From Stictocephala bisonia (Eukaryota; Arthropoda; Insecta; Hemiptera; Membracidae): a DNA stretch of 64,000 nucleotides. Position numbers and translations under genes: made by a program. The stretch lies in NCBI GenBank assembly GCA_035578905.1, contig JAQJVL010000004.1, positions 9,972,152 to 10,036,151 on the forward strand, given 5' to 3'. Numbering within the stretch: position 1 is the stretch's first letter; each line of letters starts with the position of its first letter. The notes beneath the pieces were generated by a model. That model did not search any database, was not told the DNA's origin, and saw only the letters and a list, made by a program, of their open reading frames with translations. Shown here in pieces: positions 11,521 to 25,100 of this stretch.

Positions 11521-14500
11521 TATGATGAATTAAATACGGTTTAACTAATATTAAAGGTTTTGCAATGCCACTGAATGCTTTATAATAGTGGATAAAATAC
11601 GGTTTAACCACTATTAAAGGTTTTGCAATGCCACTGAATGCTTTATAATAGTGGATAAAATATGGTTTAACTACTCGTACTATTAAAGGTTTTGCAATGC
11701 CATTGAATGCTTTATAATAGTGGATGAAATACGGTTTAACCACTATTAAAGGTTTTGCAATGCCACTGAATGCTTTATAATAGTGGATGAAATATGGTTT
11801 AACTACTCGTACTATTAAAGGTTTTGCAATACCACTGAATGTTTTATAATAGTGGATGAAATACGGTTTAACTACGAGTACTATTAAAGGTCTTGCAATA
11901 CCACTGAATGTTTTATAATAGTGGATGAAATATGGTTTAACTACTCGTACTATTAAAGGTCTTGCAATACCACTGAATGTTTTATAATAGTGGATGAAAT
12001 ATGGTTTAACTACTCGTACTATTAAAGGTTTTGCAATACCACTGAATGCTTTATAATAGTGGATGAAATATGGTTTAACTACTCGTACTATTAAAGGTTT
12101 TGCAATACCACTGAATGCTTTATAATAGTGGATGAAATATGGTTTAACTACTCGTACTATTAAAGGTTTTGCAATGCCATTGAATGCTTTTTAATAGTGG
12201 ATGAAATACGGTTTAACCACTATTAAAGGTTTTGCAATGCCACTGAATGCTTTATAATAGTGGATGAAATATGGTTTAACTACTCGTACTATTAAAGGTT
12301 TTGCAATGCCATTGAATGCTTTTTAATAGTGGATGAAATACGGTTTAACCACTATTAAAGGGCTTGCAATGCCACTGAAAGCTTTTTAATAGTGGATGAA
12401 ATACGGTTTAACCACTATTAAAGGGCTTGCAATGCCACTGAATGCTTTATAATAGTGGATAAAATACGGTTTAACTACGAGTACTATTAAAGGTCTTGCA
12501 ATACCACTGAATTCTTTATAATAGTGGATTATATATGGTTTAACTACGAGTACTATTAAAGGTTTTTTAATACCACTGAATGTTTTATAATAGTGGATTA
12601 AATATGGTTTAACTACTAGTACTATTAAAGGTCTTGCAATGCCACTGAATGCTTTATAATAGTGGATTAAATATGGTTTAACTACTAGTACTATTAAAGG
12701 TCTTGCAATACCACTGAATGCTTTATAATAGTGGATTAATTATGGTTTAACTACGAGTACTATTAAAGGTCTTGCAATACCACTGAATGCTTTATAATAG
12801 TGGATTAAATATGGTTTAACTACGAGTACTATTAAAGGTCTTGCAATGCCACTGAATGCTTTATAATAGTGGATAAAATACGGTTTAACTACTAGTACTA
12901 TTAAAGGTCTTGCAATACCACTGAATGTTTTATAATAGTGGATAAAATACGGTTTAACTACTCGTACTATTAAAGGTCTTGCAATACCACTGAATGCTTT
13001 ATAATAGTGGATAAAATACGGTTTAACCACTATTAAAGGTCTTGCAATGCCACTGAATGCTTTATAATAGTGGATTAAATATGGTTTAACTACTAGTACT
13101 ATTAAAGGTCTTGCAATACCACTGAATGTTTTATAATAGTGGATAAAATACGGTTTAACTACTAGTACTATTAAAGGTCTTGCAATACCACTGAATGCTT
13201 TATAATAGTGGATAAAATACGGTTTAACCACTATTAAAGGTCTTGCAATGCCACTGAATGCTTTATAATAGTGGATTAAATATGGTTTAACTACTAGTAC
13301 TATTAAAGGTCTTGCAATACCACTGAATGTTTTATAATAGTGGATTAAATATGGTTTAACTACGAGTACTATTAAAGGTCTTGCAATACCACTGAATGCT
13401 TTATAATAGTGGATTAAATATGGTTTAACTACTAGTACTATTAAAGGTCTTGCAATACCACTGAATGTTTTATAATAGTGGATTAAATATGGTTTAACTA
13501 CTAGTACTATTAAAGGTCTTGCAATACCACTGAATGTTTTATAATAGTGGATTAAATATGGTTTAACTACGAGTACTATTAAAGGTCTTGCAATGCCACT
13601 GAATGCTTTATAATAGTGGATTAAATATGGTTTAACTACTAGTACTATTAAAGGTCTTGCAATACCACTGAATGTTTTATAATAGTGGATTAAATATGGT
13701 TTAACTACTAGTACTATTAAAGGTCTTGCAATACCACTGAATGCTTTATAATAGTGGATTAATTATGGTTTAACTACGAGTACTATTAAAGGTCTTGCAA
13801 TACCACTGAATGCTTTATAATAGTGGATTAAATATGGTTTAACTACTAGTACTATTAAAGGTCTTGCAATACCACTGAATGCTTTATAATAGTGGATTAA
13901 TTATGGTTTAACTACGAGTACTATTAAAGGTCTTGCAATACCACTGAATGCTTTATAATAGTGGATTAAATATGGTTTAACTACGAGTACTATTAAAGGT
14001 CTTGCAATGCCACTGAATGCTTTATAATAGTGGATTAAATATGGTTTAACTACTAGTACTATTAAAGGTCTTGCAATACCACTGAATGTTTTATAATAGT
14101 GGATTAAATATGGTTTAACTACTAGTACTATTAAAGGTCTTGCAATACCACTGAATGTTTTATAATAGTGGATTAAATATGGTTTAACTACTAGTACTAT
14201 TAAAGGTCTTGCAATACCACTGAATGTTTTATAATAGTGGATTAAATATGGTTTAACTACTAGTACTATTAAAGTTTTTGCAATGCCATTGAATGCTTTT
14301 TAATAGTGGATGAAATACGGTTTAACCACTATTAAAGGGCTTGCAATGCCACTGAAAGCTTTTTAATAGTGGATGAAATACGGTTTAACCACTATTAAAG
14401 GGCTTGCAATGCCACTGAATGCTTTATAATAGTGGATAAAATACGGTTTAACTACGAGTACTATTAAAGGTCTTGCAATACCACTGAATTCTTTATAATA

Positions 14501-15454
14501 GTGGATTATATATGGTTTAACTACGAGTACTATTAAAGGTTTTTTAATACCACTGAATGCTTTATAATAGTGGATTAAATATGGTTTAACTACTAGTACT
14601 ATTAAAGGTCTTGCAATACCACTGAATGCTTTATAATAGTGGATTAAATATGGTTTAACTACGAGTACTATTAAAGGTCTTGCAATGCCACTGAATGCTT
14701 TATAATAGTGGATTAAATATGGTTTAACTACTAGTACTATTAAAGGTCTTGCAATACCACTGAATGTTTTATAATAGTGGATTAAATATGGTTTAACTAC
14801 TAGTACTATTAAAGGTCTTGCAATACCACTGAATGCTTTATAATAGTGGATTAAATATGGTTTAACTACTAGTACTATTAAAGGTCTTGCAATACCACTG
14901 AATGCTTTATAATAGTGGATTAAATATGGTTTAACTACTAGTACTATTAAAGGTCTTGCAATGCCACTGAATGCTTTATAATAGTGGATTAAATATGGTT
15001 TAACTACTAGTACTATTAAAGGTCTTGCAATACCACTGAATGCTTTATAATAGTGGATTAAATATGGTTTAACTACGAGTACTATTAAAGGTCTTGCAAT
15101 ACCACTGAATGTTTTATAATAGTGGATTAAATATGGTTTAACTACTATTAAAGGTTTTGCATTGCCACTGAATGCTTTATAATATTTTATTAAATACTGT
15201 TTAACCACTATTAATGGTATTGCAATGCCAATATATGCTTTATAATAATGGATGATATACTGTTTAACCACTATTAAAGATCTTGCAATGCCACTGAATT
15301 CTTTATTATAATGGATTAAATACGGTTTAACTACTGTTAAAGGTCTTGCATTGTCACTGAATGCTTTATAATAGTGGATTAAATACGGTTTAACCACTAT
15401 TAAAGGTCTTGCGATGCCACCGAATGCTTTATAATAGTGGATGAAATACTGTTT
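11521..15454 (-). repeat. Minisatellite array B, 63/69-bp unit, about 58 copies
   Basis: The unit core reads ACTATTAAAGGTCTTGCAAT then ACCACTGAATGCTTTATAAT, AGTGGATTAAATATGGTTTA. The 63-bp form lacks, and the 69-bp form has, a short duplication giving ACTAGTACT. In the 63-bp form CCACTATTA and TAATAGTGG form a perfect 9-bp inverted repeat. Both lengths are multiples of three, so the minus strand stays open for up to 344 codons (15397-14363), reading KPYLIHYYKAFSGIARPLI over and over. Neighbouring units carry stops (ATTAATTATGG variants), so I treat this as non-coding. Edge units at 15130-15454 and near 11521 are more diverged. Confidence 0.95.
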
Positions 15455-16974
15455 TTACAATTTTTTTTCTTTCATATCTTTTATAATTATAAGTACTGTA
15501 TACAGATGACATTTAATACAAATCTCTATAAAAAGAATGGAACTTAAGGCGAAAAGTTTTCTTTAGATGGGAATTGAAATAAAATAGTCACCAAGAGAGT
15601 GTTCTGCTCTGAGTAAAGTCAGTACGAGAGAGACAGAGATAGTCAGCACAGACAGACATAGTTCAAAATAGTTAAAAGGTCTAAGACAGTTTCTCTTGCA
15701 CATACACTAACTTGAAGGGAACGATGCTCCGCACGATCTACCGGCCAGTTATGGAACTAGCATTTTTAATCTCTGCACCAGGCTGAATTTTTAACATGCA
15801 CTTTTTATATAGATTTGTATTCATTGTATATAAAAACACCTAGTTTTTTTAAAAGATTATTTTATCAGAAGTATTCTTTATTACTGAAGGTGTGGCAAGT
15901 CATGTAATTTAGAGTGTTCAACCTACTTTTCTGTATTGTCAGTGAAACTTACTTTTAAACTGAAAAGTTTAACTTTGTGATCGTAAGCTTAAGATTAACT
16001 TCAAATTTGGACAGTATAAGTTCAATGACACTAGTGATAAAAATGAAACACCCTTACGATATGCAGAAAATTTTTAAATAACATAATTGATCAAATCGAC
16101 AAATGTCGGGTCATCCTGCCTAAAGGAATAAGATTAATTAAAAACCTTTCCATTCGAAATGTAGGGGATTAGAAACTTTCAACTGTTAACACAGCATACT
16201 TTGCTAATTAAAAATTTCCCCATCCAGTGTCTTTAGCTTGGTTAAACAAAGTTTAACAGTGTTAAAATATATTGTCGGTTATCGATTAAATGAAGTAATT
16301 ACTGTATTTATTTTTATTCGATTAGGTACTTGCTCATTCAGTCTCTCATACGACGACTTGTAAAGGTATGGAAAATCTTCAGAACAGTACTGTGTGGCTA
16401 TTTTTGTTGATTTTGAAGGTAAAGGCTCGAAATATCAAAAACTTGCAATGTGTACGATGTATTTCAAATTAAAAACAAATGTTAACATAAAGATATTAGT
16501 TAGGCCTAATAATTATGATAAATATATAAATTATGTGTGAGTGTTTTTTTAATATACAGATTAAACTGTATAAAGGTTTTGAGAGCATCATATTTGAATC
16601 TCAAATTTATTTGAGATAAAAAAGTCTCACAAAGAGTATTTTAAAATAATTGCACAGAGCAAAAATTAACTTTGCTAAATAGTTTTATTGTTATTATAAA
16701 CAGTTTTAAATAGATTACAGTTTTATTTCTGATTAAAGTTATATAGCAAATGAGACTTAATCCCAGCGGCATATAAACTTTATTTAGCACTGTATATAAA
16801 ACAGCTGGTGTCCATAAATATTGTGATCCATAAAGCTCTTAGCTCTTTGGTTCTATCTAGGATATAAGAAACTTTAGTGCATAACTCTTTTACTACTTTT
16901 CTTAAATAATATACTTTCTTGGTTGATTAGTTCTAATTTCGTTAAATTTCGGTGTAAATGTACCAGTAAATAGG
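15455..16974. other. AT-rich DNA, nothing recognised
   Basis: No gene or repeat family was identified. A slightly GC-richer patch lies at about 15590-15770. Confidence 0.55.
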
Positions 16975-19900
16975 ATTTTAAGATGTGACTCGTTAAACAA
17001 GTAATTAACACAGATTTATTGTAGTTAATGACAGAAATTGATTTTAAGAAGGAATGATTTTTAAAAAATTAACACAGCTATATAGTAGTTATGGACAGAA
17101 ATAAATTTTCAAAAGATGTGACTTGTTAAATAAATAATTAACTCAGCTATATTGTAGTTTCTTCTTTGAGTTCTTTATTGGAAAATGTAACTAATTTAAG
17201 AAAATCTCAAACATTCCAATAATTTTTTTTTTTATTGGAATGTTTGAGATTTTCTTAAATTAGTTATATTGTAGTAATTGAAAAAAATTGATATTAAGAA
17301 TGTATGACTTTTTCAACAAATAATTAACAGAGCTAGTAACCTAGTTACAGTTATAATTAACGTAGTAGTTATAGGTATAAGTTTATTTTAGGAATGTATA
17401 ACTTTTTTAACAAATAGTTAACAGAGCTAGTAACCTAGTTACAGTTATAATTAACGTAGTAGTTATAGGTATAAGTTTATTTTAGGAATGTATAACTTTT
17501 TTAACAAATAATTAACAGAGCTAGTAACCTAGTTACAGTTATAATTAACGTAGTAGTTATAGGTATAAGTTTATTTTAGGAATGTATAACTTTTTTAACA
17601 AATAATTAACAGAGCTAGTAACCTAGTTACAGTTATAATTAACGTAGTAGTTATAGGTATAAGTTTATTTTAGGAATGTATAACTTTTTTAACAAATAAT
17701 TGACAGAGCTAGTAGCCTAGTTACAGTTATAATTAACGTAGTAGTTATAGCTATAAGTTTATTTTAGGAAGGTATAACTTTTTTAACAAATAATTAAGAG
17801 AGCTAGTAGCCTAGTTACAGTTATAATTAACCTAGTAGTTATAGGTATAAGTTTATTTTAGGAGAGTATAACTTTTTTAACAAATAATTAACAGAGCTAG
17901 TAGCCTAGTTACAGTTATAATTAACGTAGTAGCTATAGGTATAAGTTTATTTTAGGAGAGTATAACTTTTTTAACAAATAATTAACAGAGCTAGTAGCCT
18001 AGTTACAGTTATAATTAACGTAGTAGTTATAGGTATAAGTTTATTTTAAGAACGTATAACTTTTTTAACAAATAATTGACAGAGCTAGTAGCCTAGTTAC
18101 AGTTATAATTGACGTAGTAGTTATAGGTATAAGCTTATTTTAGGAAGGTATAACTTTTTTAACAAATAATTAACAGAGCTATTAACCTAGTTACAGTTAT
18201 AATTAACGTAGTAGTTATAGGTATAAGTTTATTTTAAGAAGGTATAACTTTTTTAACAAATAATTAACAGAGCTATTAACCTAGTTACAGTTATAATTAA
18301 CGTAGTAGTTATAGGTATAAGCTTATTTTAAGAAGGTATAAATTTTTTAACAAATAATTAACAGAACTATTAACCTAGTTACAGTTATAATTAACGTAGT
18401 AGTTAAAGGTGTAAGTTTATTTTAGGAGAGTATAACTTTTTAACAAATAATTAACAGAGCTAGTAGCCTAGTTACAGTTATAATTGACGTAGTAGTTATA
18501 GGTATAAGTTTATTTTAGGAAGGTATAACTTTTTTAACAAATAATTGACAGAGCTAGTAACCTAGTTACAGTTATAATTAACGTAGTAGTTATAGGTGTA
18601 AGTTTATTTTAGGAGAGTGTAACTTTTTAACAAATAATTAATTAACAGAGCTAGTAGCCTAGTTACAGTTATAATTGACGTAGTAGTTATAGGTATAAGT
18701 TTATTTTAGGAAGGTATAACTTTTTTAACAAATAATTGACAGAGCTAGTAGCCTAGTTACAGTTATAATTAACGTAGTAGTTATAGGTGTAAGTTTATTT
18801 TAGGAGAGTATAACTTTTTAACAAATAATTAACAGAGCTAGTAGCCTAGTTACAGTTATAATTGACGTAGTAGTTATAGGTATAAGCTTATTTTAGGAAG
18901 GTATTACTTTTTTAACAAATAATTGACAGAGCTAGTAGCCTAGTTACAGTTATAATTGACGTAGTAGTTATAGGTATAAGCTTATTTTAGGAAGGTATAA
19001 CTTTTTTAACAAATAATTGACAGAGCTAGTAGCCTAGTTACAGTTATAATTGACGTAGTAGTTATAGGTATAAGTTTATTTTAGGAAGGTATAACTTTTT
19101 TAACAAATAATTGACAGAGCTAGTAGCCTAGTTACAGTTATAATTGACGTAGTAGTTATAGGTATAAGCTTATTTTAGGAAGGTATGACTTTTTTAACAA
19201 ATAATTAACAGAGTTAGTAACCTAGTTACAGTTATAATTGACGTAGTAGTTATAGGTATAAGCTTATTTTAGGAAGGTATGACTTTTTTAACAAATAATT
19301 AACAGAGCTAGTAACCTAGTTACAGTTATAATTGACGTAGTAGTTATAGGTATAAGTTTATTTTAGGAAGCTATGACTTTTTTAACAAATAATTAACAGA
19401 GCTAGTAGCCTAGTTACAGTTATAATTAACGTAGTAGTTATAGGTATAAGTTTATTTTAGTAAGGTATGACTTTTTTAACAAATAATTAACAGAGCTAGT
19501 AACCTAGTTACAGTTATAATTGACGTAGTAGTTATAGGTATAAGTTTATTTTAGGAAGCTATGACTTTTTTAACAAATAATTAACAGAGTTAGTAGCCTA
19601 GTTACAGTTATAATTAACGTAGTAGTTATAGGTATAAGTTTATTTTAGTAAGGTATGACTTTTTTAACAAATAATTAACAGAGCTAGTAACCTAGTTACA
19701 GTTATAATTGACGTAGTAGTTATAGGTATAAGTTTATTTTAAGAAGGTATAACTTTTTTAACAAATAATTAACAAAGCTAGTAACCTAGTTACAGTTATA
19801 ATTGACGTAGTAGTTATAGATATAAGCTTATTTTAGGAAGGTATGACTTTTTAACAAATAATTAACAGAGCTAGTAACCTAGTTACAGTTATAATTGACG

Positions 19901-20410
19901 TAGTAGTTATAGGTATAAGCTTATTTTAGGAAGGTATGACTTTTTTAACAAATAATTAAGAGAGCTAGTAGCCTAGTTACAGTTATAATTGTCGTAGTAG
20001 TTATAGGTATAAGCTTATTTTAGGAAGGTATAACTTTTTTAACAAATAACTGACAGAGCTAGTAACCTAGTTACAGTTATAATTGACGTAGTAGTTATAG
20101 GTATAAGCTTATTTTAGGAAGGTATAACTTTTTTAACAAATAATTAAGAGAGCTAGTAGCCTAGTTACAGTTATAATTAACGTAGAAGTTATGGGTATAA
20201 GCTTATTTTAGGAGAGTATAACTTTTTAACAAATAATTAACACAGCTAAATAGTAGTCACTTATCAACAGAAATAGATTGTAAGAAGGTATGACTTTTTG
20301 AACAAATAATTAACACAGAAATATGGTAGTTATGGACAGAAATTGTTTTTAAGGAGACATGATGTTTTTAACAAAAGCACACATCTATATAGTAGTTCTA
20401 GACAGAAGTT
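16975..20410 (+). repeat. Satellite array C, 94-bp unit core (about 31 copies) with diverged shorter units at both edges
   Basis: In the core (about 17321-20243) the motif AGAGCTAGTAACCTAGTTAC recurs every 94 bp (93 when a T is lost from TTTTTTAACAAATAATTAAC). Each unit has the small dyad GTAAC-CTA-GTTAC. On both sides (about 16975-17160 and 20244-20410) are looser units of roughly 70 bp sharing AATTAACACAGCTATATAGT and GACAGAAAT but lacking the CTAGTAACCTAGTTACAG segment. This looks like an older, shorter monomer from which the core expanded. Confidence 0.92.
17188..17266. repeat. Perfect 35-bp inverted repeat with T-only loop
   Basis: Arms 17188-17222 and 17232-17266 are exact reverse complements over 35 bp (beginning TAACTAATTTAAGAAAATCT), separated by nine Ts. 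The direct repeat TATATTGTAGT occurs just outside at 17148-17158 and 17265-17275. The hairpin segment thus appears inserted into one of the older edge units of array C with an 11-bp duplication. It could be a tiny transposon derivative or a hairpin-RNA source. Confidence 0.85.
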
Positions 20411-21383
20411 GATGTATGCACGTACATTTGTCTTTCAATTATATTGGTTTGGAGGAAATGACAATCAATGTAATGACGTGAATCTAATAGATGAAGGTAG
20501 TAGGGCAATTGACTGCATGGTCTGTTGAACTTTCTTTGTTTTCGTTTTTGTTGAAAGTGTTAGATTTAAAAAGGTTACGAGATAATATGTACAATTGCCA
20601 ATTTTATTTCAATTAAAATATTAGGTTCTATAGAATTATGTGGTCAATCAAAGTTATTTTATAGAACAGGGGCTTTGGTGATTTTTCGGATGAAATGATT
20701 TTTAATTAAATAAATAGTTGAGAAATAAGAATATAATCGTTTTCCGGTGGAAAAGGCGTCAAAATTATGAAACTGAGGAAAAACGGAAAAATATATTTTG
20801 GTCATTAATATATTAATATTTGTACTTGAATTATACGGAATTTCTCCTGATAACGAATATCACAAGGTGTTTACAATTGAACAAATATTAGACAAGTTAG
20901 TGCCGGAAATGTGCCGATTTCAGTGTAACGGCGTAACGCTCTGTTAGGCCGTTTGGTTACGTTATGCTAGGATTAGTTCTTATTATTTAGTTTGTAGCAT
21001 GGTTGGTTAAAACCTTTCAAAGTTCATAGGTTTACCTAACCTAACATAACCTAACCAAGCCTAACATTACCAAAACAAATCCAACAACATGACAAACCTG
21101 ATTTAACGTAACCGAACCAATCATAACCTAACCAAACCTTTACTGTCTTTGCACGAAACAAACCATGAGATTGTCTAAAATAAAAAAAGAGTATAAAATT
21201 GATATATATATAAAAGTAATTAGCTTCTAAGTTCTGGATGTTATTTTCATTAAGTTACAACACGTACTTGCCCCTGTGAAGTAAATTAAAGGACAGACGA
21301 CCGAGGCCCTTAATCACAGAATGGAGATACGTGTAAGTCTGTCACTACTTGCCCACACACCTGCTAGCTGAAACACTAAAAAC
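20411..21383. other. AT-rich DNA; degenerate CCTAA-type tract at about 21030-21140
   Basis: The tract contains CCTAACCTAACATAACC followed by further ACC/CTAAC variants. It resembles a degenerate arthropod telomere-type (TTAGG)n repeat, but such tracts are common inside insect genomes, so it is not evidence of a telomere. Nothing else was recognised. Confidence 0.45.
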
Positions 21384-21810
21384 CCATCTGAGAGTTCAAC
21401 ATGGTGGACATAGTAACTACTCATCATTTATTGATCACGCACGTGGTGCTAGCTAGCACATTGTACACTCATCTGAGAGTCCAACATGGCGGACATAGTA
21501 ACTACTCATCATTTATTGATCACACACGTGGTGCTAGCTAGCACATTGTACACTCTTCTGAGAGTCCAACATGGCGGACATAGTAACTACTCATCATTTA
21601 TTGATCACACACGTGGTGCTAGCTAGCACATTGTACACTCATCTGAGATTCCAACATGGCGGACATAGTAACTACTCATCATTTATTGATCACACACGTG
21701 CTAGCTAGCACATTGTACACTCATCTGAGAGTCCAACATGACGGACATAGTAACTACTCATCATTTATTGATCACGCATGTGGTGCTAGCTAGCACATTG
21801 TACACTCATC

Positions 21811-22135
21811 TGAATCTGAATACCACTGTACGTGTATGGGTGGGTGGATGCGTTAATACCATTGTACGTAAACGGGTGGGTGGGTCAATACCACTGTACG
21901 TGTATGGGTGGGTAGGTGGGTCAATACACAGCTACACAAATGTGCATTATAACCCCTGAATATAATTTTACTGGTTTATTACATACCTTAACGAGATAAC
22001 TAATCAAGTTATGGTTAAACCAGAATAGCTATTTACATAACGTAATTGTCTATCCAGAGCACCTGTATGCAGCTACACAAAAGTGCATTATAACCCCTGA
22101 ATATAGATTTAATGGTTTATTATGAGTAGTTACTA
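21811..22135 (+). repeat. Spacer S1 inside array D (G-rich minisatellite plus 53-bp direct repeats)
   Basis: This spacer begins with about three units of TACCACTGTACGTGTATGGG followed by TGGGTGGGTCAA-type sequence, related to array G. A 53-bp sequence starting CAGCTACACAAATGTGCATT follows and occurs twice, 141 bp apart (21929 and 22070). The right edge carries ATGAGTAGTTACTATG, the inverse of CATAGTAACTACTCAT from the satellite unit, so the spacer rejoins the satellite through a small inverted junction. Confidence 0.85.
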
Positions 22136-25100
22136 TGTCCAACATGACGGAAATAGTAACTACTCATCATTTATTGATCACGCACGTGGTGCTAGCTAGC
22201 ACATTGTACACTCATCTGAGAGTCCAACATGACGGACATAGTAACTACTCATCATTTATTGATCACACACGTGGTGCTAGCTAGCACATTGTACACTCAT
22301 CTGAGAGTCCAACATGACGGACATTGTAACTACTCATCATTTATTGATCACGCACGTGGTGCTAGCTAGCACATTGTACACTCATCTGAGAGTCCAACAT
22401 GACGGAAATACTCATAATTGATTGCTCACACATGTACTAACTAGCACATTGTACACTCATCTGAGAGACCAACATGGTGGACATAGTAACTACTCATCAT
22501 TTATTGCTCACACTCGTGCTAGCTAGCACATTGTACACTCTTCTGAGAGTCCAACATGACGGACATAGTAACTACTCATCATTGATTGATCACATACGTG
22601 GTGCTAGCTAGTACATTGTACACTCATCTGAGAGTCCAACATAGCGCACATAGTAACTACTCATCATTTATTGATCACGCACGTGGTGCTAGCTAGCACA
22701 TTGTACACTCATCTGGGAGACCAACATGGCGGACATAGTAACTACTCATCATTGATTGATCACATACGTGGTGCTAGCTAGTACATTGTACACTCATCTG
22801 AGAGTCTAACATGGCGGACATAGTAACTACTCATCATTTATTGATCACACACGTGGTGCTAGCTAGCACATAGTACACTCATCTGGGAGACCAACATGGC
22901 GGACATAGTAACTACTCATCATATATTGATCACGCACGTGGTGCTAGCTAGCACATAGTACACTCATCTGAGAGTCCAACATGGCGGACATAGTAACTAC
23001 TCATCATTGATTGATCGCACACGTGGTGCTAGCTAGCACATAGTACACTCATCTAGGAGACCAACATGGCGGACATAGTAACTACTCATCATTTATTGAT
23101 CACGCACGTGGTGCTAGCTAGCACATTGTACACTCATCTGCGAGACCAACATGGCGGACATAGTAACTACTCATCATATATTGATCACGTACGTGGTGCT
23201 AGCTAGCACATAGTACACTCATCTGAGAGTCCAACATGACGGACATAGTAACTACTCATCAATGACTGATCACACACGTGGTGCTAGCTAGCACATTGTA
23301 CACTCATCTGAGAGTCCAAGATGGCGGACATAGTAACTACTCATCATTGATTGATCACGCACGTGGTGCTAGCTAGCACATAGTACACTCATCTGGGAGA
23401 CCAACATGGTGGACATAGTAACTACTCATCATTGATTGATCACGCACGTGGTGCTAGCTAGCACATTGTACACTCATCTGGGAGACCAACATGGCGGAAA
23501 TAGTAACTACTCATCATTGATTGCTCACACACGTACTAACTAGCACATTGTACACTCATCTGAGAGACCAACATGGTGGACATAGTAACTACTCATCATT
23601 TATTGATCACGCACGTGGTGCTATCTAGCACATTGTACACTCATCTGAGAGTCCAACATGGTGGACATAGTAACTACTCATCATTTATTGATCACGCACG
23701 TGGTGCTAGCTAGCACATTGTACACTCATCTGAGAGTCCAACATGGCGGACATAGTAACTACTCATCATTTATTGATCACGCACGTGGTGCTAGCTAGCA
23801 CATAGTACACTCATCTGGGAGACCAACATGGCGGACATAGTAACTACTCATCATATATTGATCACGCACGTGGTGCTAGCTAGCACATAGTACACTCATC
23901 TGAGAGACCAACATGGTGGACATAGTAACTACTCATCATTTATTGATCACGCACGTGGTGCTAGCTAGCACATTGTACACTCATCTGGGAGACCAACATG
24001 GTGGACATAGTAACTACTCATCATTGATTGATCACACACGTGGTGCTAGCTAGCACATTGTACACTCATATGAGAGTCCAAGATGGCGGACATAGTAACT
24101 ACTCATCATTTATTGATCACACACGTGGTGCTAGCTAGCACATTGTACACTCATCTGAGAGTCCAACATGGCGGACATAGTAACTACTCATCATTTATTG
24201 CTCACACACGTGCTAGCTAGCACATTGTACACTCATCTGAGAGTCCAACATGACGGACATAGAAACTACTCATCATTTATTGATCACGCACGTGGTGCTA
24301 GCTAGCACATTGTACACTCATCTGAGAGTCCAACATGGTGGACATAGTAACTACTCATCATTTATTGATCACACACGTGCTAGCTAGCACATTGTACACT
24401 CATCTGAGAGTCCAACATGACGGTCATAGTAACTACTCATCATTTATTTATCACGCACGTGGTGCTAGCTAGCACATTGTACACTCATCTGAGAGTCGAA
24501 CATGACGGACATAGTAACTACTCATCATTTATTGATCACACACGTGCTAGCTAGCACATTGTACACTCATCTGAGAGTCCAACATGACGGACATAGTAAC
24601 TACTCATCATTGATTGATCACATACGTGGTGCTAGCTAGCACATTGTACACTTATATGAGAGTCCAACATGACGGACATAGTAACTACTCATCATTCATT
24701 GCTCACACACGTACTAACTAGCACATTGTACACTCATCTGAGAGACCAACATGGTGGACATAGTAACTACTCATCATTCATTGCTTACACACGTGCTAGC
24801 TAGCACATTGTACACTCATCTGAGAGTCCAACATGGCGGACATAGTAACTACTCATCATTTATTGATCACACACGTGCTAGCTAGCACATTGTACACTCA
24901 TCTGAGAGTCCAACATGACGGACATAGTAACTACTCATCATTTATTGATCACGCACGTGGTGCTAGCTAGCACATTGTACACTCATCTGGGAGACCAACA
25001 TGGCGGACATAGTAACTACTCATCATTAATTGCTCACACACGTGCTAACTAGCACATTGTACTCTCATCTGAGAGACCAACATGGTGGACATAGTAACTA

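Noticed and set aside
14363..15397. 344-codon minus-strand open frame made of a repeated KPYLIHYYKAFSGIARPLI-type peptide
   Set aside because: The unit lengths (63 and 69 bp) are multiples of three, so a stop-free unit stays open by arithmetic. Neighbouring units have stops, and there is no start context, signal or splice evidence.
21030..21140. Telomere sequence (CCTAA repeats)
   Set aside because: The tract is short, degenerate and interstitial. Such CCTAA/TAACC-rich tracts are common within insect chromosomes.
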